Assembly: GCF_022829345.1 (NCBI RefSeq)
Contig: NZ_JAKSXV010000106.1
Span: 1 to 64,000, forward strand
DNA length: 64,000 bases
From: Methylobacterium sp. J-090
GTDB lineage: Bacteria; Pseudomonadota; Alphaproteobacteria; Rhizobiales; Beijerinckiaceae
Direction of reading: 5' to 3'
The notes below the pieces were generated by a model. The model saw nothing but the letters and a program-made list of their open reading frames with translations. It made no database searches and was not told the DNA's origin. Of the stretch, positions 1 through 7,904 are shown piece by piece. Positions within the stretch are counted from its first letter, which is position 1, and each line of letters opens with the position of its first letter. Both the position numbers and the translations under genes were made by a program.

Positions 1-1184
1 AGGGCGGCCCCGTCGAGGCGGACCTTGCCGCGGAAAGCCGGCCAGACGCCCACCAGGGCGCGGACCAGGCTCGACTTGCCGGAGGCCGAGGGGCCGATGA
101 TGCCGAGTCCCTGGCCGGCCCGAAGCGCGAAGCCGACATCCTGCACGACGAGGCGCTGGGTCCCGGGCGGCGCGACGCTGACGCCCTCGACCCGCAGGGA
201 TTCGGTGGGAGCCGGCAGCGCGTGGGGCCGGGGGCTGGCCGGCAGGCGGACGAAGAGGTCCGACAGCCGGGCCCAGGACTGGCGAGCCTGGACGAAGCCC
301 TTCCAGTTGACGATGGCGAGCTCGGCCGGGGCGAGGGCGCGGGCGACGAGGATCGAGCTCGCGATGATGATGCCGGCCGAGGCCTGGCCGTTGATGACGA
401 GCCAGGCGCCGAGCGCCAGCACCCCCGATTGCAGGGCCATGCGGAACACCTTCGACACGGCCCCGAAGCCCCCGGCAATGTCCGAGGCGCGCTGCTGGGC
501 GTTCATGTAGTCGCGGTTGGCCCCGGCCCAGCGGGTGGCGAAGCGCCCCTGCATGCCCATGGCGGCGAGCACCTCGGCGTTGCGGCGCCCGGTCTCGGCA
601 AGGCCGTTGCGATGCAGGCCGTGGCCGGTGGCGGCCTGGGCCGGATTGCGGGTGGCGCGGTCGGTCAGCAGGCCGAGGATGGCGAGCACGATGGCGCCCC
701 CGAGGGCGGCGACGCCGAGGAGGGGATGGAACAGGAAACAGATCACGAGGTAGATCGGCATCCAGGGCAGGTCGAAGAAGGCGGAGGGGCCGGTGCCGCC
801 GAGGAACCCGCGCAGCTGGTCGAGGTCGCGCAGGGGCAGGAGCCCGTCGCCGGGTGCGGCACCCTTGAGGGGCGCGCGCACCACGATGTCGAAGACGCGC
901 CCGCTGAGGGCCTCGTCGAGGGCGGCGCCGATGCGGGTCAGGATGCGGGAGCGCAGGGTCTCGAGCGCGCCCTGGAAGCCGTAGAGCACGAGGGCCAGCA
1001 TCATCAGGCCGACGAGGGTCGGCACGGAGCGGCTCGGGATCACGCGGTCGTAGACTTCGAGCATGAAGAACGAGCCCGTGAGGTAGAGCACGTTCACGAG
1101 CCCGCTCATGATGCCCACCCCGATGAACGCCGCGCGGCACCGCGCCAGTGCCGAGACGAGCTCGGCCGAATCCCGGGTCTTCAC
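1..1184 (-). CDS. Type I secretion system permease/ATPase, PrtD type (partial, 3' end off window)
   Basis: The visible 394 codons hold the transmembrane half of an ABC exporter and the start of its ATPase domain. The N-terminus reads LTGSFFMLEVYDRVIPSRS, typical of PrtD/HlyB-family type I exporters. Several hydrophobic segments follow, and a Walker A motif GPSASGKSS lies near residues 360-370, at 76-105 on the plus strand. The signature motif and Walker B lie beyond the left edge. The start is a GTG at 1184 with GGAGGA about 8 nt upstream; no in-frame ATG is nearby. Such proteins move unfolded RTX substrates from the cytoplasm through an HlyD-type adaptor and TolC. The RTX protein encoded upstream on the same strand is the obvious candidate substrate. 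The adaptor gene, if linked, would be to the left of the window. Confidence 0.9.
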   Translation of the reverse strand, partial: MKTRDSAELVSALARCRAAFIGVGIMSGLVNVLYLTGSFFMLEVYDRVIPSRSVPTLVGLMMLALVLYGFQGALETLRSRILTRIGAALDEALSGRVFDIVVRAPLKGAAPGDGLLPLRDLDQLRGFLGGTGPSAFFDLPWMPIYLVICFLFHPLLGVAALGGAIVLAILGLLTDRATRNPAQAATGHGLHRNGLAETGRRNAEVLAAMGMQGRFATRWAGANRDYMNAQQRASDIAGGFGAVSKVFRMALQSGVLALGAWLVINGQASAGIIIASSILVARALAPAELAIVNWKGFVQARQSWARLSDLFVRLPASPRPHALPAPTESLRVEGVSVAPPGTQRLVVQDVGFALRAGQGLGIIGPSASGKSSLVRALVGVWPAFRGKVRLDGAA

Positions 1185-1848
1185 TGCGCATCCTCCATAT
1201 CTTCGGTCCTCGACGTCCGGGCGGGAGTTTTTGTTCGATAAAAATGCACTGCAGATTATTTTATCTGATCGATGTAGAGGTTTCTCAAATCATTGCGCCA
1301 ACTCTGTTTGTGTGTCTCGAACAAACAGGCGATAAATCCATTATATGGACAGAAGTTACAGATTTATCCTCGAAAAAATATCGTTTTTGACTGTCGAACC
1401 CGATCGGTTCCGGCGGTCCTGTTTTCATCGGGACAGTATGGCCGGAGTTCGATCCCGGATTGCCCGTGATGGAACCACTCTCCGGACCTCCCGGCCGTGC
1501 GGGGCAGACGATGGAGGCGGCTGCTTCGAGGGCGTGACAAGCCGCATGCGACCCGGCGGGCTGTCCCTCGCTCCGGCTCCGACCCCGGGCCATTCCTTGG
1601 GGGCGGATCACGCCGAATTCGGGCGGGTCCCCCGGACGAGTCCCGAGACGATCCGGCCATCTCAGCTCGGGGCCGGGCGTCCGAAGGCGTGATCGTTGCA
1701 GCGCCGTAGCCTCATGGCCGGAAGTCTTATGGCCGGACGCGGACTGCGAGGCGGAGTCGAAGCGAAGGGCGGCGGCGCATGGAAGCAGGGCGCGTCATCG
1801 CTCCAGCCCGCCAGACGTCTGCAGACGCCGCGCGGGGCGCCCCACGAT
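1185..1848. other. Long intergenic region with an AT-rich island
   Basis: No convincing gene is present. Bases about 1230-1400 are markedly AT-rich (roughly 40 % GC by eye) in an otherwise very GC-rich window. They contain T/A runs and an 8-bp inverted pair, GATAAATC at 1331-1338 and GATTTATC at 1361-1368. The island lies directly upstream of the secretion ATPase on the minus strand and probably carries its promoter. Horizontal origin or nucleoid-protein binding are alternatives. Open frames in the remainder have no family resemblance or ribosome site. Confidence 0.5.
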
Positions 1849-1905
1849 GGATCGGGCGAAGCGTGGTGATCGCCCCTCCGACGATCACCACGCTTCGCCC
1901 GATCC
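1849..1905. terminator. Perfect 24-bp inverted repeat (large hairpin)
   Basis: Arms 1849-1872 and 1882-1905 are exact reverse complements around a 9-nt loop. The left arm begins GGATCGGGCGAAGCG. The hairpin sits about 55 bp beyond the stop of the metallophosphatase gene, so it could stop its minus-strand transcript. It lacks a T-run on either side, so it is not a textbook intrinsic terminator. A protein-binding or REP-like element is possible. Confidence 0.55.
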
Positions 1906-1960
1906 TCCCCACGCATGGCCGGGCGGCGGTCCCGGCCGGATCGTCCCCGATCCTCGCCTC

Positions 1961-4900
1961 TCAGCCGATCAGGCCGGCGCCGAAGGTGCCGTCGTCGAGC
2001 ACGCTGCGGTTCTCGATCAGGCCGTACTGGAGGTAGTGCTGCATCGGATCGAGCTTGGCCTGCGCCACGTCGCCATGAGCCTGGAGATAGGCCGAGGTGT
2101 CGAAGTCCGTGGACGGATCACGGCCTTCCTTCCAGCCATAGGTGTCGTAGTGCGCCAGCGGGTTCACCCCGGCCGCCGCGACATCGCCGTAGGCCGCGAG
2201 ATACCCCTTGGTGTCGAACACCGCGTTCGGGTCGCGGCCTTCCTTCCAGCCGTAGGTGTCGAAGTGCTGGCGGGCGAAGGCGAAGGTGTCGCCGCCGACG
2301 AGCCCGGCGGCCCGGGCCACGTCGCCGTTCGCCAGCAGGTAGAACTCGGCGTCGAAGCCGCCCTTGATGTCCGCCGGACGGCCGACGGCGTCGAAGATCG
2401 CGCGCCCCTCGGCCTGACCGTATTCGAGGTAGTGCGTCAGCGGATCGAGGCCGGCCGCCTTCACGTCCGGATTGCGGGCAAGGTAGAACTGCGTGTCGAA
2501 GCCGGCGCCCGGATCGCGGCCCTCCTTCCAGCCGTAGGTGTCGTAGTGGGTCAGCGGGTTCTGGCCGGCCTTGGCGACATCGGAATTCGCGGCGAGGTAG
2601 CCCCTGTTCGAGAAGAAGGCGTTCGGGTCGCGGCCTTCACCGGCACCGTAGGCCGCGAAATGCGCGTCGGCATCCTGGCCGGCGGCGAGCACGTCCTTGT
2701 TCCGGGCGAGGTAGAACAGGTCGTCGACGAGGCGGTTGCCGTCGTTGAGCACGACGGTGGTGTCGGAGAACTGGATGCGCTCGAAGCCGCTGATGGCGTC
2801 GCGTCCCTCGGGGCCCGTGACGATGGTGAAGCCGCCGCTCCGGGTCACCTGCGCGCTGGCAAGCGCGGTCGCGAAGATCAGGGTGTCGTTCTGGATGGCG
2901 CCCCCGGGGCCGGCCCCGCCGATGAGGATGTCGTCCCCGGCGCTGTTGTAGATCGTGTCGTCGCCGGCCCCCCCGTCGAGGCGATCGCCGAAGGGCGTGC
3001 CCCGCAGGATGTCGGCCTCGGCCGTGCCGGTCTTCGCGACGCCGCGCTGGAGGACGCCGTCGGCACGGGCGGCGAGGTTCTGGATGCGCAGGTCGCCGAC
3101 GGGGGTGGTGTCCAGGGTCCCGTAGGGCGTCGTGGCGTGGAAGGCCTTGAGGTACTCGGCCAATGCGTCCTGCTCCGAGCCTTTCACCGCGAAGGTCGCG
3201 GTGTCGGGCAGGGAGACCGGGGCGGCGTCGCGGAGCGCGATCTTGTTCTCGCCGTAGGCCGGGAAGGGGTAGTTGTCGCCGCCCAAGCCCGGCGCCGTGG
3301 CGGTGCCGGTGGCGAGGAAGTCGAGGGTCACCACCTTGATGGCGCGGTTGGCGTCGCCGACGATCTGGCCGTTCTCCACCAGGGTGTCGAGGATGCGGCC
3401 GTCCGCGTCGAGGATCGCCGCATTGACGATGCGCTGGCCCTCGCGGGTGACGTTGCCGTTCACGTCGAGGGTCTGGGCCTGCTTCGTCGCGTCGAAGCTG
3501 TAGGAGATGCCGCCGACCTGCGTGAACTGGCCGGGCGTCGCTCCGGGCGCCACGGCTGCGACACCGTGCTCGAGGACGCGTTCGAGCTCCGAGGCCGTGA
3601 CGGTGACGACCGCGAGGTTGTTGTTGAAGCGCAGCGAATTGGTGACGTCGAGCTGCGAGATGTCGCCGGCCTGCTTGCCCGCCGAGGGGTTGGCCGCGGG
3701 GGGAAGCTCACTGGTGCCGCCGCCGGCCGTGGAGAACGAGCCGATCGAGTCGCGGATGCCGCCGCCATTCTTGATCGAGACCGTGACGCCGGCATCGAAC
3801 TGCTTAGCGTACCAGAGGTTCGCGTCCGACGTGAGGTCGCCGAGGTTGGTCTCCTCCGTGCGGACCTCGCCGCGGCGGCCTTCCAGGTAGACGCTGGAGC
3901 GGCCGAGGATGTTGCCGTCCTGGGCGCGGATGATGTCGGCGATGCCGGCGGTCTCCTGCACGCCGTCGTTGTTGGCATCCAGCCCCTCGATGACCTCGCG
4001 GACGAGGAAGCCCTTGCTGCCGGGGGTGAAGGCGGCGGCGGTCGAGCCGTAGAGCGCGGCCACGCTGGCGTCGTCCACCGCCACGGCACCGCTGGTGGCC
4101 GGGTTCACCGAGTCGCGGAGGACGTTGCCCCGGTCGTCGAAGGTGACGTTGAGGCGCCCGACATAGGAATACTCGGAGGCGGTGTTGACGAGGACCAGGG
4201 TCTGGCCGCTGGCATTGGTGTAGAATTGCGGGTAGGCGCCGCTGGCCGTGTCGCCCGGCAGCAGCCGGTCGTCGCCGTCGGCCAGCAGGGTGTGCGAGCC
4301 GCCGCCGATGAGCACGTCGGCGTTGCGCAGGAGCGGCGCCAGGGCCTGCTCGTTCGACAATTGCTGCAGGTGTGTGCCGACGATGACCTTGTTCACGTCG
4401 GGGTTGGCGGCGAGCACCCGGTCGATCTCGGCATTGATCTGCTGGGCCAGCAGCGGAATGTCGTCCCGGCCGCTGAAGCCGTCCACCGTGACGTTGCCGA
4501 GGGTCGTCAGCAGGGGCTCGATCTGGGTGGTGGCTCCCACGAAGGCGATCTTCTCGCCGTTCTCCACCAGGATGGTCGATCTGGCGATCTTGTCGGCGCC
4601 GGTGCCGGTCTGCGTCGAGGTCGGGCCGGTCTGCGCGAAGGTGGCGTTGGCGATGGTCGGGTTGACGAGCCCCGACAGGGCGGCTTCCCGCGAAAAGTTC
4701 AGGTTGGCCGACAGGTAGGGAAACTGGGCGCCCAGCCAGGTGTCGTCGGCATTGCCCGGCGCGGTGCCGAGACTGGCGCCGATGATGTTGGCGACCTCCG
4801 TCGGGCCGGAATCGAACTCGTGGTTGCCGAACACCGCCGCCTGGACGCCGACGATATTCTGGATGGTGACGTCGGCCCGGCCCACGGACGCGGCGAGCTT

Positions 4901-5152
4901 CGTGTAGGCGGCGGCCCCGGTGAGCCCGTAGAGCTGATTGTAGACGCCGTTATAGGTCGCGGCGAGCTGCGGATCGGCGCCCGCGATGAAGAACGGGCTC
5001 GGGATCCAGCCGTCGCCGGTGGAAAGGGTGATGGAGTTCGGAGTCGCATCCTCGAGCTTGTCGACGATGGCGGCGAAGTTCCCCGCCCGCTGCGTGGCGA
5101 GCAGGCCCGCTTCCCAGTCGGAGGCGTGCAGGATCTGAAGCGAGTAGGTCAT
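1961..5152 (-). CDS. RTX-containing atypical metallophosphatase / 5'-nucleotidase, probable type I secretion substrate
   Basis: A 1063-residue protein with no N-terminal signal peptide. Residues 1 to about 300 form a calcineurin-like metallophosphatase: LQILHASDWEAG, STGDGW, FGNHEFDSG, VIVGTH and GGGSHT mark the metal-site motifs. A 5'-nucleotidase C-terminal domain follows, with NGGGIRDSIG near residue 465. An RTX nonapeptide segment (GGAGDDTIY) lies near residue 730. From about residue 813 there are six imperfect ~40-residue repeats of the form YL..N.DV..AG.(9)HY..YG..EGRDP. Two canonical histidines are changed: the usual D-x-H is D-W-E, and GGH-x-H is GGG-x-H. This matches 'atypical' secreted phosphatases and may alter metal choice. 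It lies upstream of, and codirectional with, the type I exporter. Likely extracellular phosphate scavenging; the substrate is unknown. Confidence 0.88.
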   Translation of the reverse strand: MTYSLQILHASDWEAGLLATQRAGNFAAIVDKLEDATPNSITLSTGDGWIPSPFFIAGADPQLAATYNGVYNQLYGLTGAAAYTKLAASVGRADVTIQNIVGVQAAVFGNHEFDSGPTEVANIIGASLGTAPGNADDTWLGAQFPYLSANLNFSREAALSGLVNPTIANATFAQTGPTSTQTGTGADKIARSTILVENGEKIAFVGATTQIEPLLTTLGNVTVDGFSGRDDIPLLAQQINAEIDRVLAANPDVNKVIVGTHLQQLSNEQALAPLLRNADVLIGGGSHTLLADGDDRLLPGDTASGAYPQFYTNASGQTLVLVNTASEYSYVGRLNVTFDDRGNVLRDSVNPATSGAVAVDDASVAALYGSTAAAFTPGSKGFLVREVIEGLDANNDGVQETAGIADIIRAQDGNILGRSSVYLEGRRGEVRTEETNLGDLTSDANLWYAKQFDAGVTVSIKNGGGIRDSIGSFSTAGGGTSELPPAANPSAGKQAGDISQLDVTNSLRFNNNLAVVTVTASELERVLEHGVAAVAPGATPGQFTQVGGISYSFDATKQAQTLDVNGNVTREGQRIVNAAILDADGRILDTLVENGQIVGDANRAIKVVTLDFLATGTATAPGLGGDNYPFPAYGENKIALRDAAPVSLPDTATFAVKGSEQDALAEYLKAFHATTPYGTLDTTPVGDLRIQNLAARADGVLQRGVAKTGTAEADILRGTPFGDRLDGGAGDDTIYNSAGDDILIGGAGPGGAIQNDTLIFATALASAQVTRSGGFTIVTGPEGRDAISGFERIQFSDTTVVLNDGNRLVDDLFYLARNKDVLAAGQDADAHFAAYGAGEGRDPNAFFSNRGYLAANSDVAKAGQNPLTHYDTYGWKEGRDPGAGFDTQFYLARNPDVKAAGLDPLTHYLEYGQAEGRAIFDAVGRPADIKGGFDAEFYLLANGDVARAAGLVGGDTFAFARQHFDTYGWKEGRDPNAVFDTKGYLAAYGDVAAAGVNPLAHYDTYGWKEGRDPSTDFDTSAYLQAHGDVAQAKLDPMQHYLQYGLIENRSVLDDGTFGAGLIG

Positions 5153-5682
5153 GGCCGGCAGGGGCTCCGTCGTGAAGGCGCGTTAACGGGGGGCGTTGCC
5201 GCCGGATTCATGTGGGGCCTTGCCGGGACGCCGGCGCAGGCCTGGAGTTCTCGACCGGCCGCACCGGCTCGCTGCGTCGTGATCACGTGGGCACGCCAGA
5301 CCCCGCCGTGCCGGAAACCGGCAAACGTCCTGCAAACTCGCGCGGCCCCCGATCCATCCAGTCGAAGAACCATCCAGTCGAAGAACCATCCCGATGGCGG
5401 GCCTGTCCGAGCGCCATCCCCCGGCCGGACGCCGCACGATGGGCTGCTCCGAGAACACCGAAGCGTCCGGTGCCGATAGTGTCTGCCAATAGCTTCGGGC
5501 TATGACATTTGCGTGAAAAAGCCACGTCGTCTGCTTGACCAAGTTCTTGCTGAATCATGAGCCGGGCAAGCAAATCCCAGTCTCGACGCTCAAACTCACG
5601 GAAGGTTCGGCCTCGGTGAGCCGGTCGCACGCCCGCCCGGCATGTCCCCCCACCCGGCATGTCCCTCCCACCCGACCGCGCC
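5153..5682. other. Intergenic region with a 16-bp tandem duplication
   Basis: No gene is supported here. A 16-bp unit, CATCCAGTCGAAGAAC, occurs twice in direct succession (5355-5370 and 5371-5386), followed by a third partial copy (CATCC). The rest is upstream sequence for the two divergent genes; no clear vegetative promoter stands out. Confidence 0.5.
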
Positions 5683-5708
5683 GGAACGTCGCGACTCGGC
5701 GTCGCGTT
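5683..5708 (+). promoter_or_regulatory. EcfG-type (general stress response) promoter match
   Basis: GGAAC at 5683-5687 and CGTT at 5705-5708 are separated by 17 nt. This fits the alphaproteobacterial EcfG/SigT consensus GGAAC-N16/17-CGTT. It lies about 41 nt upstream of the ATG of the small secreted protein at 5749. The match is exact but only sequence-based. Confidence 0.6.
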
Positions 5709-5748
5709 ACCCTGGGCGTTCCTCACGCCAACACCGGGGAGAAACACC

Positions 5749-6024
5749 ATGAAGACCGTCGTCCTTGCCCTCGCCTCCACACTGGTCTTGAGCTCGGCTG
5801 CCCTCGCCGCCGAAGGCGGATCGGGAACCACCAAATCGGGGACCATGAACAGCACGGGTCCCAACGATGCGGGCGCGGGCTCCTCTCCGGGCGCTGCCGG
5901 AAGCGGTCCCTCGACGGGTGACAAAAGCCGCTCCGGGACGGCAAACGGCACCGGGGCGAACGATGCGGGATCCGGCACCTCTCCGGGAGCCTCCGGCAAG
6001 GGTGCCAGTTCTCCGACCCGCTAG
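5749..6024 (+). CDS. Small secreted Gly/Ser/Thr-rich repeat protein (hypothetical)
   Basis: A 91-residue product begins with a clear Sec signal peptide (MKTVVLALASTLVLSSAALA, cleavage after AALA). The mature part is almost entirely Gly, Ser, Thr, Ala, Asn and Pro. It contains two imperfect copies of a ~24-residue unit built on SGT.N.TG.NDAG.G.SPGA. The ATG at 5749 has GGGGAG about 7 nt upstream. The frame stays open further upstream, but a start there would bury the signal peptide. An EcfG-type promoter match lies just upstream. Function is unknown; an exported, disordered, stress-induced envelope or periplasmic protein is the reasonable inference. Confidence 0.78.
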   Translation: MKTVVLALASTLVLSSAALAAEGGSGTTKSGTMNSTGPNDAGAGSSPGAAGSGPSTGDKSRSGTANGTGANDAGSGTSPGASGKGASSPTR

Positions 6025-6371
6025 AGCATCGGACCGAACGGCGGTTCCGGGATTTCGGTCAAAATCCAGGCCTCAGCAGGGACTCAGGGCGTCGTCCTGG
6101 ACGTGATATCCGGGGCGACGCTCAGGAACCGCGCCCGATCCAGCGGGATCGGGTCCTACTTCCAAGCCCTTCATGCAGGCCTGTCGTTCGTGCCCTTCGT
6201 CGCGTCGCGCGGGCCACCGGCGGCCCGCGCCCGCCCCGACATGGCAATCGGTCACGGCCAGATCTCGCTCCGTGGACGACGGGGCAACGGGTGCTTCGTC
6301 AGGGGCACCGGGGAGATGGAACGGGATGCCTTCGACACCTGAGAAAACCGATGATGTGCCTGGGAAAACCG
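6025..6371. other. Intergenic region, nothing recognised
   Basis: No supported gene, RNA or clear promoter. GGAAC occurs at two places without the CGTT partner at the right spacing. Short open frames here lack ribosome sites and family resemblance. Confidence 0.4.
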
Positions 6372-6620
6372 ATGAACCGTCTGTCCTGCGCAGCCCTTCT
6401 CCTCGTTGCCGTCGCATCGCCGTTGGCCTTGCCCGGTCCGGCCATGGCCCAGAGCCCGGCCAAAGACTTCCTGTTCCAAGAGCAGCGCTTCAGCCGAGCG
6501 TGCCGACCGCCGCTGAAATATGCCGCCGGGGCATGCGTTCGCCGCTGTCCCGCAGGCTACGAGGATATGGGCCGAACCTGCCGGCAGCGCAGCATGAGGG
6601 GCGGTGGCGGTGGGCGGTAG
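6372..6620 (+). CDS. Small secreted cysteine-containing protein (hypothetical)
   Basis: An 82-residue product. The N-terminus MNRLSCAALLLVAVASPLAL ending PGPAMA-Q is a standard Sec signal peptide. The ~57-residue mature part has four cysteines spaced as in RACRPP...GACVRRCPAGYEDMGRTCRQ, which could form two disulfides in the periplasm. A Gly-rich tail follows. In-frame ATGs at 6351 and 6354 are alternative starts; 6372 was preferred because it puts a positively charged n-region next to the hydrophobic core. No family is recognised with confidence. Confidence 0.6.
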   Translation: MNRLSCAALLLVAVASPLALPGPAMAQSPAKDFLFQEQRFSRACRPPLKYAAGACVRRCPAGYEDMGRTCRQRSMRGGGGGR

Positions 6621-6863
6621 TCGCCGGATCGGATAAGGTCGCGGATACCGGGCTCAGGGGATGCCGAATGGACGCGCACCCGCACCCGGCTCCCACGGCC
6701 GTCCACGGGTTTCAGCCGGGCCGCCCGTCCCCTCGGCCTTCGGGCAGACCATGCCCTCGTCCGACTTCTGGCCGATTCGGGTCCGCTCGTGCGCCCGGGA
6801 CCCGGGCCGGAGCGGCGGCGGACGGGTGACGGCGCAGGCGATGATCATGAGGTTCGACCCCGC

Positions 6864-7307
6864 GTGAGGCGCAACCTACGAAGCCCCGTGTCGATGGCCA
6901 GCACGCTGATGGCGTCCGTGGGGCTCATGGCCTCTCTAGGATTCGTGGCCTTTGTCGGAATCATGGCGTCGCCGGGCCTCTCGGCCGAGCGCTCGGCCGT
7001 GCTTTCGCTGCGACGGTTCGAGCTTCTCGATCGGCTCTCGGCCATGGACCAGTCGAGCGAGGCCGACTTCTACCTCCGCGGCATCTCGGACGGGCTGGCC
7101 TTCGCGAACGCCGCCTTGGAGGGAAGCGGCAAGGCGCGTCTGTTCTGCGCGAACGTCCCGACGGACGTCCCCGAGCTTCGGAGGATGCTGCGCGAGCAGA
7201 TCACGTTCCTGGACAGGATCGGGCAGAAGTCCGAGCAGGCCATGGAGCGCACGGCCGCCGTCGCCATCGTCCTCCAGAAACTGCGTGAGAAGTATCCGTG
7301 TCGATGA
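6864..7307 (+). CDS. Exported hypothetical protein, Rap1a/Tai-like
   Basis: About 147 residues. An Arg-rich n-region and a long hydrophobic segment (MASTLMASVGLMASLGFVAF) ending near PGLSAE suggest an export signal. The mature domain has FYLRGISDGLAFANAAL, a single FCANVP cysteine and a C-terminal REKYPCR. That pattern is reminiscent of Rap1a/Tai periplasmic proteins (two conserved Cys, helical), but the match is loose. Start GTG 6864 gives the RR n-region; ATG 6894 is an alternative. The frame opens further upstream, but that part reads as non-coding. No type VI toxin is visible nearby, so an immunity role is not supported. Confidence 0.6.
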   Translation: MRRNLRSPVSMASTLMASVGLMASLGFVAFVGIMASPGLSAERSAVLSLRRFELLDRLSAMDQSSEADFYLRGISDGLAFANAALEGSGKARLFCANVPTDVPELRRMLREQITFLDRIGQKSEQAMERTAAVAIVLQKLREKYPCR

Positions 7308-7444
7308 TCGGCTGGGCGCGATGCCGCTGACATCGGCCGGAACCAGGGCCGGTGTCGGCGCTTCATACCAAGTCCGGTCGATCCGTTCGGGATCGCGGAT
7401 CCGGGCTCCGCTCAGACGCCGCGCGGGCTTACCGTCATCGCTTC

Positions 7445-7902
7445 GATCGAGCGGAGGCCGGATCATTCCTCGGTTTCGAGGGTCGAGGAGAGCACCATGG
7501 ACGATGCGCGTGTTTGGTCGTTCGAGAAGAGTCTGTGGGTCGGCGATGCCGATCACTATCGCGAACTCGTCGATGACGAGTGCCTGATGGTACTCCCGAA
7601 TCCACCCTTCGTGATGGGTGGAAAGCAAGCCATCGAAGCCGTTGCCGGCACGCCACGATGGTCGAGCATCGACATCTCCGACGGTCGGATCGCCCGACCG
7701 CAGGAAGGCCTCATCGTCATCGCCTACCACGCGAAAGCGTCACGGGACGACGAAAGCTACGAAGCGCGCTGTACCTCGACCTATCGCCGCCTGTCACACG
7801 AGGAATGGCGGGTCATCCAGCACCAGCAGACGCCGCCGCTCGCGATCCCGGCGGTCGACGAGAAGGTCTGATCCAGCCCCCGCTCTGATCGAGCGGAGGC
7901 CG
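7445..7902. repeat. 16-bp direct repeats flanking the SnoaL-like gene
   Basis: GATCGAGCGGAGGCCG is present exactly at 7445-7460 and again at 7887-7902. The two copies bracket the gene at 7497-7871 almost perfectly. They could be remnants of an insertion or duplication event, or coincidence. The downstream copy forms the 3' half of a small CCGCTC/GAGCGG hairpin between convergent genes. Confidence 0.55.
7497..7871 (+). CDS. SnoaL/DUF4440-like NTF2-fold protein
   Basis: The 124-residue protein has the layout of small NTF2-like proteins. It starts with an N-terminal helix (VWSFEKSLWVGDADHYRELV), then DDECLMVLPNPPFVMGGKQAIE, which matches the 'G-x-x-A-I' region of SnoaL/DUF4440 domains. Alternating beta strands follow, ending STYRRLSHEEWRVIQHQQTP. 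GAGGAG lies 6-7 nt before the ATG. These proteins range from ketosteroid-isomerase-like enzymes to ligand binders, so substrate and role cannot be given. It is monocistronic and convergent with the transporter gene at 7905. Confidence 0.8.
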   Translation: MDDARVWSFEKSLWVGDADHYRELVDDECLMVLPNPPFVMGGKQAIEAVAGTPRWSSIDISDGRIARPQEGLIVIAYHAKASRDDESYEARCTSTYRRLSHEEWRVIQHQQTPPLAIPAVDEKV

Positions 7903-7904
7903 TG

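Noticed and set aside
222-1241. A 339-codon plus-strand open frame at the left edge
   Set aside because: Antisense to the type I exporter; no motifs and no ribosome site.
2100-2720. Repeated DNA in the 3' part of the RTX gene, considered as a CRISPR-like or minisatellite array
   Set aside because: The repeats are in frame and translate into the six protein repeats; there are no uniform spacers.
1847-5479. A 1210-codon open frame on the plus strand
   Set aside because: It is antisense to the RTX metallophosphatase. Its composition (Gly/Val/Arg/Asp-rich, no domains) is what strong G/C third-position bias produces on the opposite strand.
7330-7355. GGAAC-N16 followed by CTTC, resembling an EcfG promoter near the SnoaL-like gene
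   Set aside because: The -10 element does not match CGTT, and the distance to the ATG is about 150 bp.
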